Part shown: positions 1 to 10,476 of the stretch, in pieces
How the letters are laid out: each line of letters opens with the position of its first letter
How positions within the stretch are numbered: position 1 is the first letter of the stretch
NCBI GenBank assembly: GCA_949298985.1
Contig: CASFYV010000021.1
Span: 372,001 to 436,000, forward strand
Reading direction: 5' to 3'
DNA length: 64,000 bases
From: an uncultured bacterium
GTDB taxonomy: Bacteria; Cyanobacteriota; Vampirovibrionia; Gastranaerophilales; Gastranaerophilaceae
The notes under the pieces: model-generated
Told to the model about the DNA's origin: nothing
Databases searched by the model: none
The model's input: only the letters and a program-made list of their open reading frames with translations
Position numbers and translations under genes: made by a program

Positions 1-1
1 A

Positions 2-1462
2 GAAACTTTTAATTCTATAGTAAAAAATAATCCTAATCCTCAAAATGTTGATTATAAATATGTTAGAGCCTATTTTAATAAAGCATTAGGTGAAGCTTAT
101 GAAAATTATAAAAAAGGCGATACAAGTGAATTAGAAAATTTTAAAAAAGAATTTTCTTCAAAATATGAACCTGCAGCTATCTTTAGAGTGTTAAGTGAAG
201 AAAACGCAAATAAAGATTGGTCTAAATGGAGAGGAATTGATAAAAACTTGTATGCCCCTAAAGATGAATTAGAGGCAAAAAAAGCAGAAGCAAGAATTGA
301 ACAAATAAAAAAAGAAAATACAGATAAAATTGATTTTTATTATTTCCAACAAATGATTTTAGAAAAAGAGAATAAAAAATCTAATGAAATAAGTAAAGAG
401 TATGGAATAAAAATTATTGGAGATTCACCTGTTGCACAACCAACCGTAGATGAATGGGTAAATCAAAATTTATTTTTAAAGGATGCAGCAATAGGCTGCC
501 CTCCTGATTATTTTTCAAAATCAGGACAAAGATGGGGATTTAAATATTTTAATCCTGAAGAGATTTTTAATAAAGACGGTTCTTTAGGACGAGCTGGGGA
601 GTTTTTAAAGAAAAAATATGAAGACTATTTTGCAAGCTGCCCTGGAGGTGTAAGAGTAGATCACATAATCGGTCTAATTGATCCGTTTATTTATTCTACT
701 AATTCAAAAGAAATGCTTCCATCAAATTCAGGTAGAATTTATTCAATTTTTTCAGGAAAATACCAAAAACACACAGATGAAGAATTCGCATCAATTTTAA
801 CTAAAATAATTATTCCTGCAGCAAAAAAATATGGTTTAGATAAATCATCCATTATTTGTGAAGATTTAGGAGATGTTACTCCTCCGGTTGCAAATGTTAT
901 GAAAAATCTAAATCTTACAGGAATTGCTGTTACACAATTTGATCATAGAGGAGCTACTACACCAGAAAATAAAGTAATAATGTTGGGTTCTCATGATAAC
1001 CAATCTTTCTTAGAATTTGTAGAAGATTTATTTAAAAATCCTCAAGATAAAAGATTTTTAAATAAAACAAAGCTTCTTGCAAAAGATACAATTGCTAAAA
1101 ATTCTTCAAAAGCAGAAGAAAACGAGTATTTAAAACAACTAAGAACAGATAAAAAACAATTTATAGCGGCAAGTTTTGCAGAATTATTTACAAGTCCTGC
1201 AAGAAGAGTTCAAATATTTTTTGCAGATTTCTTTGGGCTTGGAAAAACATACAATCGCCCAGGAACAACTGAAGGCAATTGGGCTTTAAGATTAGGTGAA
1301 GATTTTGAAAATGATTATTATAAGGCCGTTGCAGAAGGTAAAGCTCCAAATCTTGCAGACACTATTGCAAGAGCTTTACGTCAAAGAGGTTTAGATAAAG
1401 CAAATGAAGCTTTGATGAAAGATTTAGAAAATTCTGCAAAAATTTTAAGTGAAAAAGTATAA
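2..1462 (+). CDS. malQ: 4-alpha-glucanotransferase (amylomaltase, GH77), 5'-truncated
   Basis: This enzyme transfers alpha-1,4-glucan chains between maltooligosaccharides in cytoplasmic starch or glycogen use. The frame is open from the window edge (base 2), so the start lies outside; the GTG at 188 is internal. The GH77 landmarks are present: IIGDSP near the start of the catalytic core, PPDYFSKSGQRWG, the nucleophile segment GVRVDH (Asp codon at 659-661), the acid/base segment ICEDLG and the GSHDN segment near base 990. The usual second-shell motif GDLPIFV is changed to GDSPVAQ. The gene is followed by about 140 bases without a gene and then a convergent gene; no clear terminator is seen. 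The family call is firm; the exact substrate is inferred. Confidence 0.9.
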   Translation, partial: ETFNSIVKNNPNPQNVDYKYVRAYFNKALGEAYENYKKGDTSELENFKKEFSSKYEPAAIFRVLSEENANKDWSKWRGIDKNLYAPKDELEAKKAEARIEQIKKENTDKIDFYYFQQMILEKENKKSNEISKEYGIKIIGDSPVAQPTVDEWVNQNLFLKDAAIGCPPDYFSKSGQRWGFKYFNPEEIFNKDGSLGRAGEFLKKKYEDYFASCPGGVRVDHIIGLIDPFIYSTNSKEMLPSNSGRIYSIFSGKYQKHTDEEFASILTKIIIPAAKKYGLDKSSIICEDLGDVTPPVANVMKNLNLTGIAVTQFDHRGATTPENKVIMLGSHDNQSFLEFVEDLFKNPQDKRFLNKTKLLAKDTIAKNSSKAEENEYLKQLRTDKKQFIAASFAELFTSPARRVQIFFADFFGLGKTYNRPGTTEGNWALRLGEDFENDYYKAVAEGKAPNLADTIARALRQRGLDKANEALMKDLENSAKILSEKV

Positions 1463-1606
1463 TAAATAAACTATTAAACTTCTTTTCAACTTCTTAATTT
1501 TTACCATATGAAGTTTATAAAGTGCAATTTTTCTATCTTACCACCTTAATCTTCACCCCCAAAAAAATCAAAGATTTCACACCTCACACAAAGAAACAAG
1601 TATAAT

Positions 1607-2959
1607 TTAATTTATAAGCTTAGATTTTAAAATTCTTGCCGCAGAAATTAAAATATCTATGCTTGTAGAAAACGGTGGTGCATAAGTTAAATCTACATCA
1701 AGCAAATCTTCTACTCTCATACCATTTATTAAACCTACTGAAATAGTATTCACCCTTTTATCAGCATTGCCACAACCAATTGCTTGAGCTCCTAAAATTT
1801 TATGCGAACGCCTATCTGCAACTATTTTTAATGTTACGTTTTTAACCTCTGGCATATACCCTGCTTTATCTCTTTTTGTTATAACAACAGAAACGGTATC
1901 ATAACCAAGCTTTTGAGCCATTTTTTCACTCAATCCGGTCATAGAAATACTCAATGCGTGATATCTTAAAACAGCAGAGCCTAAAATCCCTTCAAAATCT
2001 TCAACCCCGCCGCAAGCGTTAATTGCAGCAACTCGGCCTTCTTTATTAGCCGTAGAACCCAATGGAACCCAAACCGGAGTATTTGATATCATATTAATTT
2101 TTTCAACACAATCACCGCAAGCATAAATATCAGGAATATTTGTTTGCATACGGCTATTTACTTTAATAGCCCCTGTAATTCCCAATTCCACACCGGCATC
2201 TTGAGCAATATTAACAACCGGTCTAACTCCTGCTGCAATTACTACCATATCAGTTTCGAAACCGATACCGTTTGAAGTTACAACACCACTTACAGATTCA
2301 TCACCTATAAATTCTGAAATATTATCCTCATTAATTATTTTTACTAAACCTTCTGAATTTTCTAAAATAAATGTTTGGATTAAAGAAGAAATTTCTTCAT
2401 CAAAAACTGATAAAATGAAAGGAGAACGTTCTATTAAAGTTACATTCTTATGATTCTTAACAAAAGCTTCTATCAGCTCAACGCTAATATATCCCCCCCC
2501 AAGAAGCGTAATATTATTAGATTTATACATAGCTTCTCTGATATTAATACCGTCTTCTAAATTTCTAAGTGTAAAAATATTTTTCAAATGATTATTTTTA
2601 ATATCAGGAATAAATGGTCTTGAACCTGTCGCAATAATAAGTTTGTCATACTCTATAAATTGACAAGTTCCCAGTTTTAAATCTTTTACCAAAATTTTTT
2701 TATCTGTTGAAAGAATTTTTGTTACTTCATTTTCCGTATGAATATTAATACCGCTTTTTTCAAATTCTTCTTTTGTTCTAACTATTAATTTATGCCAATC
2801 TTCAAAATCTCCTGCAATATAATAAGGAAGTCCGCAAGAAGAATATGAAACGTGCGTATCCATTGTATAAATATGGATTTCCGCATCAGGAAGTAATCTT
2901 TTTGATTTTGCTGCTGCTTTTGCTCCGGCTGCAACTCCGCCTATAATTATTATCTTCAT
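1607..2959 (-). CDS. CoA-disulfide reductase / NADH oxidase family flavoprotein
   Basis: This is a class III pyridine-nucleotide disulfide oxidoreductase of 450 aa, the usual length without a rhodanese tail. It shows the FAD-binding GGVAAG at residues 7-12, the single redox cysteine Cys42 in the SYSSCGLPYY context (Cys43 in staphylococcal CoA-disulfide reductase), the ATGSRP strand, a second nucleotide-binding GGGYISVE and the C-terminal YACGDC FAD motif. The family reduces CoA disulfides or persulfides, or O2, with NAD(P)H, so a role in thiol redox or oxygen defence of an anaerobe is likely. Sequence alone does not separate CoADR from Nox. An inverted repeat sits directly upstream of the start codon. 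Confidence 0.85.
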   Translation of the reverse strand: MKIIIIGGVAAGAKAAAKSKRLLPDAEIHIYTMDTHVSYSSCGLPYYIAGDFEDWHKLIVRTKEEFEKSGINIHTENEVTKILSTDKKILVKDLKLGTCQFIEYDKLIIATGSRPFIPDIKNNHLKNIFTLRNLEDGINIREAMYKSNNITLLGGGYISVELIEAFVKNHKNVTLIERSPFILSVFDEEISSLIQTFILENSEGLVKIINEDNISEFIGDESVSGVVTSNGIGFETDMVVIAAGVRPVVNIAQDAGVELGITGAIKVNSRMQTNIPDIYACGDCVEKINMISNTPVWVPLGSTANKEGRVAAINACGGVEDFEGILGSAVLRYHALSISMTGLSEKMAQKLGYDTVSVVITKRDKAGYMPEVKNVTLKIVADRRSHKILGAQAIGCGNADKRVNTISVGLINGMRVEDLLDVDLTYAPPFSTSIDILISAARILKSKLIN

Positions 2960-2960
2960 A

Positions 2961-2983
2961 ATTGGATTATGTATAAATCCAAT
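2961..2983 (-). promoter_or_regulatory. Inverted repeat between -10 and start of the flavoprotein gene
   Basis: ATTGGATT (2961-2968) and AATCCAAT (2976-2983) are perfect 8-base arms separated by 7 bases. On the minus strand they lie between a TATAAA-type box (about 2985-2990) and the ATG at 2959, the position expected of a repressor operator. A redox- or thiol-responsive regulator is possible, but no regulator gene lies next to it. Confidence 0.45.
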
Positions 2984-3017
2984 ATTTTATACAATTAGAC
3001 ATCAAGATATAATTAAA

Positions 3018-4379
3018 TTATTTTCGAATCAAAAGCGTAATATCATTAAATACTACAAAAATCATCAAAATTATTAACAATGAGAAAAATACATTTGAAA
3101 TAATTTCAATAACTTTTTCATCAACAGGTCTTCCTATAATCTTTTCTACTAATAAAAACATTAAATGCCCGCCATCTAATGCCGGAATAGGAAGTATATT
3201 TAATATAGCTAAGTTCATAGAAATAAGTGCTGCCAATAAAATACCTGAAGATTTTCCACTCTTTTCAATCATATCCCCACCAATTTTAGTAATGGCAACA
3301 ACACCATGCATATCTTTTAATGGAATGTTTCCGGTAAACAATTGACCTAAAGAATACATCATTAGATAAGTATTTTCCCAAAGATATTTACAACTTTCTT
3401 TAGTAATAGAAGGAATTGTTTTCGTTTCTATCATAGTTTGTTTTGCACTTAATCCAATTCCAATAACCCCTTTTTCATCAGGATAAATTGGATTTAATTT
3501 AACAGTTTCATTATCTCTTTCTACAATAATATTTAAAGGATGTTCTCCGTTAGAAAGAGCTTTTGCAACATCATACATTGAATATTTACCATCAGATGTG
3601 TAAACTGTTTTATTTTCTAATTCTTTTTGTAAATTTTCAATCTTAGAATCGATTTTTATTCCTTCATTCTTAAAATATTTAGCACCCTTCGCTGCATATT
3701 TATCCATTGTTATAGTATCTTTTTGAACTTCTAAAGGAAGTCTTATCGCAATTCCTGTAGGAATAACCTCATTTCTTTCTAAACCGGGATTTAATTCTTT
3801 TAACCTTTTATAATTTTCATCAATAGTCTGCACTTTTATAATTCCGTTATTTTTAGCACTATTTTTAACAATAGTCATAAATGAATACAAATTATTAATC
3901 TTACATCCATTAACTTCTAAAATTCTATCACCTGCTTCTAAACCAGAATTCCAAATACTAGCACCCTTTGGAGCTGTAATTCCACCGGCAAAAATTTCAT
4001 AATTCCCGGACGGCAATTTTCCGGAAACACTTGCTACTAAAATAACTAAAGCAATCGCACAAATAACATTAGCAATAACACCAGCTGAAACAACTATCGC
4101 TCTTTGCCAAACAGGTTTATTAATAAATCTTTCTGGAGAATCCTTCGGTAAATCACAATCTTTATCATCATCAGGAAATGAAACATAACCTCCTAATAAC
4201 AAAGCGTGAACTAAAATCTCTACATCATTAATTTTTGTTCTAAATAATGTTGGTCCAACAGGTAGACCAAACCCAAATTTATCAACTTTTATACCAAAAG
4301 TTCGTGCGGCTAAAAAATGCCCTACTTCGTGTACTAAAATTAATAAACTTAATAATAAAATCATTATAACTATTGACAT
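3018..4379 (-). CDS. rseP: RseP-type site-2 zinc metalloprotease (M50)
   Basis: This intramembrane protease cleaves transmembrane segments, classically anti-sigma factors. The ATG at 4379 was chosen because AGGGGTGAGG sits 6 bases upstream; the longer frame to 4427 adds 16 residues without membrane character. From that start, HEVGH (HExxH zinc site) is at residues 17-21 inside the first membrane segment and the second zinc motif LDGG begins near residue 401. A PDZ domain (about residues 125-200: GASIWNSGLEAGDRILEVNG) sits between, followed by a charged insertion of about 80 residues that lengthens the protein to 453 aa. It is divergent from coaD. In this lineage neither its substrate nor an adjacent sigma or anti-sigma gene is visible. 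Confidence 0.92.
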   Translation of the reverse strand: MSIVIMILLLSLLILVHEVGHFLAARTFGIKVDKFGFGLPVGPTLFRTKINDVEILVHALLLGGYVSFPDDDKDCDLPKDSPERFINKPVWQRAIVVSAGVIANVICAIALVILVASVSGKLPSGNYEIFAGGITAPKGASIWNSGLEAGDRILEVNGCKINNLYSFMTIVKNSAKNNGIIKVQTIDENYKRLKELNPGLERNEVIPTGIAIRLPLEVQKDTITMDKYAAKGAKYFKNEGIKIDSKIENLQKELENKTVYTSDGKYSMYDVAKALSNGEHPLNIIVERDNETVKLNPIYPDEKGVIGIGLSAKQTMIETKTIPSITKESCKYLWENTYLMMYSLGQLFTGNIPLKDMHGVVAITKIGGDMIEKSGKSSGILLAALISMNLAILNILPIPALDGGHLMFLLVEKIIGRPVDEKVIEIISNVFFSLLIILMIFVVFNDITLLIRK

Positions 4380-4434
4380 ATTTAACCTCACCCCTTCTTT
4401 TTTTATAATTCTATCATAAAAAGTCAACTTATGT

Positions 4435-4440
4435 TATAAT
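4435..4440 (+). promoter_or_regulatory. -10 box of coaD
   Basis: A perfect TATAAT lies 19 bases before the coaD ATG. No convincing -35 hexamer stands 16-18 bases upstream. A GTAGGT sequence just before the start codon may serve as the ribosome binding site. Confidence 0.45.
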
Positions 4441-4459
4441 CAGAAAAAAGTAGGTAAAC

Positions 4460-4942
4460 ATGACTATTGCAATATATCCGGGTAGTTTTGATCCCATAAC
4501 AAAAGGACATATAGATATTTTAAAAAGCGGAGCCGAAATCTTTGATAAAGTAATTATTGCGGTGTCCTATAATGTAAACAAACAAAGTTTTTTGCCTATT
4601 GAAACAAGATTAGATTTAATAAAGAAAAGCGTTGAAAACATTCCTAACGTAGAAGTAGATTCTTTTGAAGGACTTACTATTGAATATGCTAAAAAAAAGA
4701 ATGCAAAAGTTCTTCTTAGAGGACTTAGAACTTCTTTTGACTTTGAATACGAAATGCAATTATCTCAAACCAACCAAGCACTATACAAAGATATAAAAAC
4801 AATTTTTTTAATAACCAAGCCGGAATATAACTTTATATCATCATCTGCAGTTAGAGAAATCCTATTTAATAATGGCAAAATTGATGCTTTTGTACCAAAG
4901 GCTGTAGCAGAACATTTATATTCTATACGTTATGATACTTAG
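4460..4942 (+). CDS. coaD: Phosphopantetheine adenylyltransferase
   Basis: The enzyme joins 4'-phosphopantetheine and ATP to give dephospho-CoA, the penultimate step of CoA synthesis. The 160-aa length is typical. Residues 6-17 (YPGSFDPITKGH) carry the T/HxGH nucleotidyltransferase motif, and ISSSAVREI near residue 127 is the C-terminal signature. The 3' end overlaps the 3' end of the convergent cheA-like gene by 20 bases. The identification is secure. Confidence 0.96.
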   Translation: MTIAIYPGSFDPITKGHIDILKSGAEIFDKVIIAVSYNVNKQSFLPIETRLDLIKKSVENIPNVEVDSFEGLTIEYAKKKNAKVLLRGLRTSFDFEYEMQLSQTNQALYKDIKTIFLITKPEYNFISSSAVREILFNNGKIDAFVPKAVAEHLYSIRYDT

Positions 4943-7883
4943 TAAGAATCTTTTTAACTTGTTGAGATAATTCTGCTTGATTAAAGTTGTCTTTTGAAAT
5001 ATAATAATCTACTTTATAATGTGCTAACTTTTTCACAGCAGCATCTTTGCTTATAGAACTCATTACAATAATCGGAATATCCATATACATTTCATCTGTC
5101 TTTAATTGATCTATAAATTCATATCCATCAATTTTAGGCATTGTAATATCAGTTATTATTAAATCATAATGATTAAGTTTTAATTTAACCATTGCTTCTT
5201 CAACGTCAAGAGCTGCATCCACCATATAACCGGAATTTAAAAGTATATTCTTAATCATAATTCTGGTTGTCACTGAATCATCAACCACAAGAATACGCTT
5301 ATATGCAAGAATATCAGACGGCAATAATGCAGGAGCGTTAGCAGAAGTCATCGCTTTATTAAAATCATAATGCATAATGTCTTGCATATTTAAAATTAAA
5401 CACAACTCACCTGAAGCTAAATTTGTTATTCCTGAAATATTTTTTACTTTATATAATGGTGGAGATAATTTTTTCTGTAATATATCTTGATCACCCAATA
5501 ACTTATCTACAACTAAACCTATTGTTTTTTCATCTGTTTCTATAATTAATATAGTCTCTTTCTCTCCTCTTGGAATAGGTTTAAGCTTTAAAATATCACT
5601 TAAATAATACAATGGTATAATTTTACCATTATAAGCTATGGAACAATTCCCATTATTAGTTTTTATTTCACTTTGTTTTTTCAAAATGAAAGTTGTTATA
5701 ACTTGTATTGGAATTGCAAAAGTTTGCTCAGAAATTTTTACAAGAAATACCCTCAAAGTTGTCAATGTAACAGGAATCTCTATATGAACACAACTACCCT
5801 TACCAAATTCTGAAATTACTTTTACCTTACCGTTAAGTTGAGAAATTTTTGTTTTTACTACATCTAAACCAATACCTCTACCTGAAATACTTGTTATTGA
5901 ATCCCCTGTTGTAAAACCGGGCCAGAAAATAATGTTCATTATAGCTTCATCTGTCATTGAATCAATATCTTCTTGAGTTAAGAAGCCTCTTGAAACCGCT
6001 CTATCCTTTATTTTTTCTAAATTAAAACCGTGACCATCATCAACAACATCAATTATAACTTTACTATCATCCTGTTTTGCAGATAATAAAATTTTACCAA
6101 CCGGACTTTTACCACTTGCAATTCTTTCATCTTTCGTTTCAATACCATGATCTATAGCATTTCTAAGTATATGTATTAAAGGGGTTTTTATTTCTTCAAT
6201 AATCTTTTTATCAGCACAAGTATCTTTACCTTCTATCTCAAAATCTATATCTTTTCCCTTTTCATTTGCTATATCGCGTACCATTCTTGAAAACGAATTA
6301 AACACCGTAGATATTGGTAAAACACGAATATTTTTAACCATTGATTCCATTTCATCAATAATTAAACGCATCTTCATATCATCTTCTTTTGAAGAACGAT
6401 ACAATGAATTTAAATCATAAATAGTTCGTGAAACATTTTGAGTTATATCAGAAAGCAAAGAAAATACTTGTTTTACAAAAGCTCCGGTATATTGTTCACT
6501 TCCTCCAGCTTGTAAATATTTTCTATTATAATATCTTAAGTAATTCGAAGTCTTTAATAAATCTTTTTGACAAGACTCATTAGCATTCTTTATATTATCA
6601 ATTTTTTCTAAATTTTTCTCAGTTTTAATCTTGGTTATAATCAATTCCCCAAGTTGATTAACTAATAAGTCCAATTTTTGTGCATTAACATGCAAAGTCT
6701 TAATTTCAGTAGAAGAAGAATTTTTTTGCCCTGTAACAGTTTGAGTAGATAAATTTTTAACTTCACTTACATCAGAATCTTTTTTATAATTCAACTCCAA
6801 CAACTGCTTCATAATTTCTAATTGCTGAACTATTAAATCACTATCTATACTCTCACTTGGAGAAGCACAGTATTCTATAGCACTCTTTAAAGTTAACATC
6901 ATCTGTTCTTCCAATTGAACAGAATTTTCAAGTATAAAATCCAAAATTTCTAATACAGTATTAATAACTTCTAAAATACTTTGATCTTCTACATTTTCTT
7001 TTAACTTTATAATATCGTCTTTAATTTCATTTGTATAAACACTACTGCCTTGTAACATTGTAATTTTTTCTGCAACATCAAAAAATGTAAAACCGGAATC
7101 CTCCGTTTCTATACAAGAAGTAGTAAATTTGGCAGCAGCAGAACTTAACTCATTCCGAAGTTCTAAAATTTCACTAATTGTAAGTGTATTTGTCGCATTC
7201 ATTACAAAATCTAATTTTGTAATAATATTTTCTAATGCAGTCTTGACTTCATATAAATTAGAATTCTTAACAATATCATATATTTTTTGAATTTCTTCTT
7301 TTAAAATAACAATTTCTTGCGTTTCTTCTTCAGGAGTTATTCCATCTATCAATTCAAAACTTCTATTAAAAGAAAAATTTATAATCTCTTGATTTTCAAC
7401 TAAAGTTTTATCAATATTTTCTTCCTTTTGTCCTGCAGAAATTATACTTTGCGATTTATTATTTTTTTGTTCAGGAATTTCCACATCAATTATATACTCT
7501 AAATTAGATATAATTGCAGAATATTGTTCATCAATAATTTCTCGAGAATTTCTGATAGATTCTTGAAGATACTTAGACACAATCTCCAAAGTCTTGAACA
7601 TTAATTTTAAAACATTTAACTCTAAAGAATACTCGAGATTATTAACAGCATCAAAAATATCCTCCATCTTGTGAATAATATTCTGAATATTGTTATATCC
7701 AACCATTCTAACAGCACCCTTTAAACTGTGCAATTCTCTATATGTTGAACTCACAATTTCCCTGTTAGAAGGATTTGTTTCTAAATCAAACAAATTCGAA
7801 AAAATACGCTCTATTATTTCTTCAGATTCAGCTTGAAATATAGACATTACCTCTTTATTATTGTCATTTTCATTAAAACTCAA
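4923..7883 (-). CDS. cheA: Hybrid chemotaxis-type histidine kinase CheA-REC
   Basis: This 986-aa cytoplasmic kinase takes input from the chemoreceptor encoded just upstream. Domains in order: HPt with phosphoryl-accepting His52 (LHSLKG); a long acidic linker of about 250 residues; P3 dimerisation region; HATPase with HILRNAIDHG near residue 570, DDGHGF near 620 and GRGIGLDVV; a CheW-like domain (about 705-845); and a C-terminal receiver from 861 with the acidic pair 868-869 and phospho-Asp 912 (TDITMP). The start is TTG at 7883, supported by GAGGG 9 bases upstream inside the receptor's stop region. The fused receiver is typical of WspE/PixL-type kinases, not of flagellar CheA. It sits 5 bases after the MCP gene, so the two are cotranscribed. 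Confidence 0.93.
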   Translation of the reverse strand: MSFNENDNNKEVMSIFQAESEEIIERIFSNLFDLETNPSNREIVSSTYRELHSLKGAVRMVGYNNIQNIIHKMEDIFDAVNNLEYSLELNVLKLMFKTLEIVSKYLQESIRNSREIIDEQYSAIISNLEYIIDVEIPEQKNNKSQSIISAGQKEENIDKTLVENQEIINFSFNRSFELIDGITPEEETQEIVILKEEIQKIYDIVKNSNLYEVKTALENIITKLDFVMNATNTLTISEILELRNELSSAAAKFTTSCIETEDSGFTFFDVAEKITMLQGSSVYTNEIKDDIIKLKENVEDQSILEVINTVLEILDFILENSVQLEEQMMLTLKSAIEYCASPSESIDSDLIVQQLEIMKQLLELNYKKDSDVSEVKNLSTQTVTGQKNSSSTEIKTLHVNAQKLDLLVNQLGELIITKIKTEKNLEKIDNIKNANESCQKDLLKTSNYLRYYNRKYLQAGGSEQYTGAFVKQVFSLLSDITQNVSRTIYDLNSLYRSSKEDDMKMRLIIDEMESMVKNIRVLPISTVFNSFSRMVRDIANEKGKDIDFEIEGKDTCADKKIIEEIKTPLIHILRNAIDHGIETKDERIASGKSPVGKILLSAKQDDSKVIIDVVDDGHGFNLEKIKDRAVSRGFLTQEDIDSMTDEAIMNIIFWPGFTTGDSITSISGRGIGLDVVKTKISQLNGKVKVISEFGKGSCVHIEIPVTLTTLRVFLVKISEQTFAIPIQVITTFILKKQSEIKTNNGNCSIAYNGKIIPLYYLSDILKLKPIPRGEKETILIIETDEKTIGLVVDKLLGDQDILQKKLSPPLYKVKNISGITNLASGELCLILNMQDIMHYDFNKAMTSANAPALLPSDILAYKRILVVDDSVTTRIMIKNILLNSGYMVDAALDVEEAMVKLKLNHYDLIITDITMPKIDGYEFIDQLKTDEMYMDIPIIVMSSISKDAAVKKLAHYKVDYYISKDNFNQAELSQQVKKILTKYHNV

Positions 7884-7888
7884 TTATT

Positions 7889-8935
7889 CTAGCCCTCTAC
7901 TGCAGAATTTTTTATATCATTTGATAAATTACTTAATTTTGTAATTTTAGCCGTATTTATATTCATAGAATCCAACAAAGTTTCTGCAATAGACGCATTT
8001 TCTACATCTATTGTATTCAGTTTTTCTATTATTTCATTTTGTTTTTGTGCGTTCTGATTAATAATTTCCAATGATTCTAAAATTTCTTTAATTAAATTTA
8101 GCAATGTTTCAGAATTAGCAGAAACTAAATTAATATCTTTAACAACAGATTCAATTTCTTTAGAACCTTCTTCTGTCGCCATAACTGTTGAATTTGTTGT
8201 ATATTGAATATTACTTGTTAAAGAAGTAATTTTTGTAATTGCTTGCTTAGATTCGTCAGCCAATTTTCTAATTTCACCTGCAACAACTGCAAACCCCTTT
8301 CCGTGTTCACCTGCTCTAGCAGCTTCTACAGCGGCATTCAACGCTAACATATTTGTTTGTTCTGCAATATCATCTACAACACTTATTGTATTTCCGATTT
8401 GTTGAGAATGTTCTGATAACTCTAATATTAATTCTGCAATCATTTGAATCTTTTGACGTAAAACTAACATCTTATCAGCATTAGAAGAAATTGCTTCGTG
8501 TTCTTTTTGAGAAAAATTTATTGATTGACTTACCTGTTTCTCTGTATTCTTAGTCGTAACAACAGAATTTTCTGAAATATTCTTTAATTTATCTATTAAT
8601 CCTGACACACTCTTTGTATTAGCTGTCAGTGTTTCAAAAACTTTTTTTTGCTCCGCAAAGATATTTAAAATTTCATTTGAACTTGCCATTAAAGATTCAG
8701 AATGAAGAGTATATGACTTACTAATCGACTTTAAAATCCATTGTTTCGTCAAAAAGTGAGTCGTACCGCCTAAAGCTATAATTATAATTAAAAATACAAA
8801 TGTATCATAAGCTTGTACATGATTTAATTTTGCAAATAATACAAATAAAATACACGCTGCTATAAAAACAACTAAATCTATAATACATTTAATATTAAAT
8901 TTTTGTTTCAATCCAAAATTCCATTCACTTAACAC
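7889..8935 (-). CDS. Methyl-accepting chemotaxis protein without periplasmic domain
   Basis: This 348-aa receptor starts at GTG 8935, with AGGAG 7 bases upstream. Two membrane segments (about residues 18-38 and 43-61) are joined by a loop of only a few residues, so there is no external ligand domain; sensing must be within the membrane, cytoplasmic or through partners. The cytoplasmic coiled coil carries the conserved hairpin tip ([19 protein letters not shown], then GKGFAVVA). It is the first gene of the MCP-cheA operon and divergent from the REC-GGDEF gene. No cheR or cheB is visible anywhere in the window, so adaptation by methylation cannot be assumed. Confidence 0.92.
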   Translation of the reverse strand: MLSEWNFGLKQKFNIKCIIDLVVFIAACILFVLFAKLNHVQAYDTFVFLIIIIALGGTTHFLTKQWILKSISKSYTLHSESLMASSNEILNIFAEQKKVFETLTANTKSVSGLIDKLKNISENSVVTTKNTEKQVSQSINFSQKEHEAISSNADKMLVLRQKIQMIAELILELSEHSQQIGNTISVVDDIAEQTNMLALNAAVEAARAGEHGKGFAVVAGEIRKLADESKQAITKITSLTSNIQYTTNSTVMATEEGSKEIESVVKDINLVSANSETLLNLIKEILESLEIINQNAQKQNEIIEKLNTIDVENASIAETLLDSMNINTAKITKLSNLSNDIKNSAVEG

Positions 8936-9018
8936 TTTCTCTCTCCTATAGTTTTTTTTTAGTATTTATTATATAATTATTTTATACTAAAATTTAGAAA
9001 ATTGGAATATACGAATAA

Positions 9019-10476
9019 ATGGCAATTAAGATTTTATTAGTAGAAGATAGTGAAACGCAATTAAAATTTTTAAAAGAAGGGCTTCTAAATAGTGGGTTTG
9101 AAGTAGAAACTGCTATGAATGGAGCTGAAGCATATAAAAAATTATTTGAATATATTCCTGATGTTGTAGTATCAGATATTATGATGCCTATAATCGATGG
9201 GTATCAATTATGTAGAATGATTAAGAATGTGGATGCAGTAAAAAAAATTCCAGTCATACTATTAACAGTTTTAGATAAAAAAATTGACAGCTTTTGGGGC
9301 AAAAAAGCCGGTGCTCAATTATTCTTATCCAAATCCATCGATATGAACGAGCTTGTTAGAAATATTAATGCAACAGTTAGACGCTATCCGGTCACAGATG
9401 AATATAAAAATTTAATTTTAGAAAAGGCTTCTACTGAAAATTCTGCCCAAACTCGTTTAAATACAATTCTCAACGACTTATTACTAAAATCAGTTTTTGC
9501 AAATGAATTTAGAAATTTAAGTGACTTTTTAAATTATGAAAGAATCTTAGTTGAAAAATTATTTTCTTTGGTAAGTTCGTTTGTTGAATATAGTGTTGCA
9601 GGGATATTTTTTGCATCTCCTGATAATTTTGCAGAAAATATTTTATACTTAGACACTTTAGGCAGAAATTTTAATAAAAATATTCTATCTGATATTCAAT
9701 ACGATTTTTTTAGAAAAATGGAAGAATTCAAAAAATTTAATAATACAAAGTTTGAAGTTGTAAGAATTCTTTTGGGGAAAGAAGTCGATTATCAATTTAC
9801 AGATTTAAAATCAAAAATCATTATCCCAATGGTCTTCGATAAAAAATTAATCGGAGGGGTTTGTTTTTACACTCGTCAAGACATGAATTATGCTTCATTT
9901 AGATATTTTGATATTATGATAAGCGAATTACTTGCAATATTTAAGATGAAATATCAATATACAGAAAAAGAATTTATGTCTGTATTAGATGGCTTAACCG
10001 GATTATACAACAGAAGACAATTTGAAATAAGTTTAGAACAAGAATACAATCGTACAAAACGACATCCTTCAGACTTTAGTTTAGCGATTTTAGACATTGA
10101 TTTCTTTAAAAAGGTAAATGACACATATGGACACCAATATGGTGATTATGTATTAAAAACAGTTGCTGATTTAATGAAATCCGCATTTAGAAAAACCGAT
10201 TTACTATATCGTTATGGTGGAGAAGAATTGGTAATGATGATGCCGGAAACAAATATTGAAGGTGCAGTTATTCCTGTTCAAAGACTTCGAAGAATGGTCG
10301 AGGATTATGATTTTGAATATAATGGAGTAAAAGCAAAAGTTACTGTCAGTATCGGGCTTACAACAAATTATCAAGAATTTAACACACATTCAGAAATGTT
10401 AAAATCTGCGGATGAAGCTTTATATAAAGCTAAAGAAAGTGGACGAAATCGGGTAATATTATATGAGCAACAATAA
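9019..10476 (+). CDS. Response regulator diguanylate cyclase (REC-GGDEF)
   Basis: The 485-aa protein makes cyclic di-GMP when its receiver is phosphorylated. The N-terminal receiver has the acidic pocket and phospho-Asp53 (SDIMMP). A middle region of about 170 residues resembles a GAF-type sensor but is not clearly assignable. The C-terminal GGDEF domain has the active motif GGEEL at 400-404 and an intact inhibitory I-site RKTD at 391-394, exactly five residues before it. It is divergent from the MCP-cheA operon by 83 bases and overlaps the double-CheW gene by 14 bases. The arrangement matches the output regulator of a Wsp-like pathway (WspR); the CheA link is inferred from position. Confidence 0.93.
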   Translation: MAIKILLVEDSETQLKFLKEGLLNSGFEVETAMNGAEAYKKLFEYIPDVVVSDIMMPIIDGYQLCRMIKNVDAVKKIPVILLTVLDKKIDSFWGKKAGAQLFLSKSIDMNELVRNINATVRRYPVTDEYKNLILEKASTENSAQTRLNTILNDLLLKSVFANEFRNLSDFLNYERILVEKLFSLVSSFVEYSVAGIFFASPDNFAENILYLDTLGRNFNKNILSDIQYDFFRKMEEFKKFNNTKFEVVRILLGKEVDYQFTDLKSKIIIPMVFDKKLIGGVCFYTRQDMNYASFRYFDIMISELLAIFKMKYQYTEKEFMSVLDGLTGLYNRRQFEISLEQEYNRTKRHPSDFSLAILDIDFFKKVNDTYGHQYGDYVLKTVADLMKSAFRKTDLLYRYGGEELVMMMPETNIEGAVIPVQRLRRMVEDYDFEYNGVKAKVTVSIGLTTNYQEFNTHSEMLKSADEALYKAKESGRNRVILYEQQ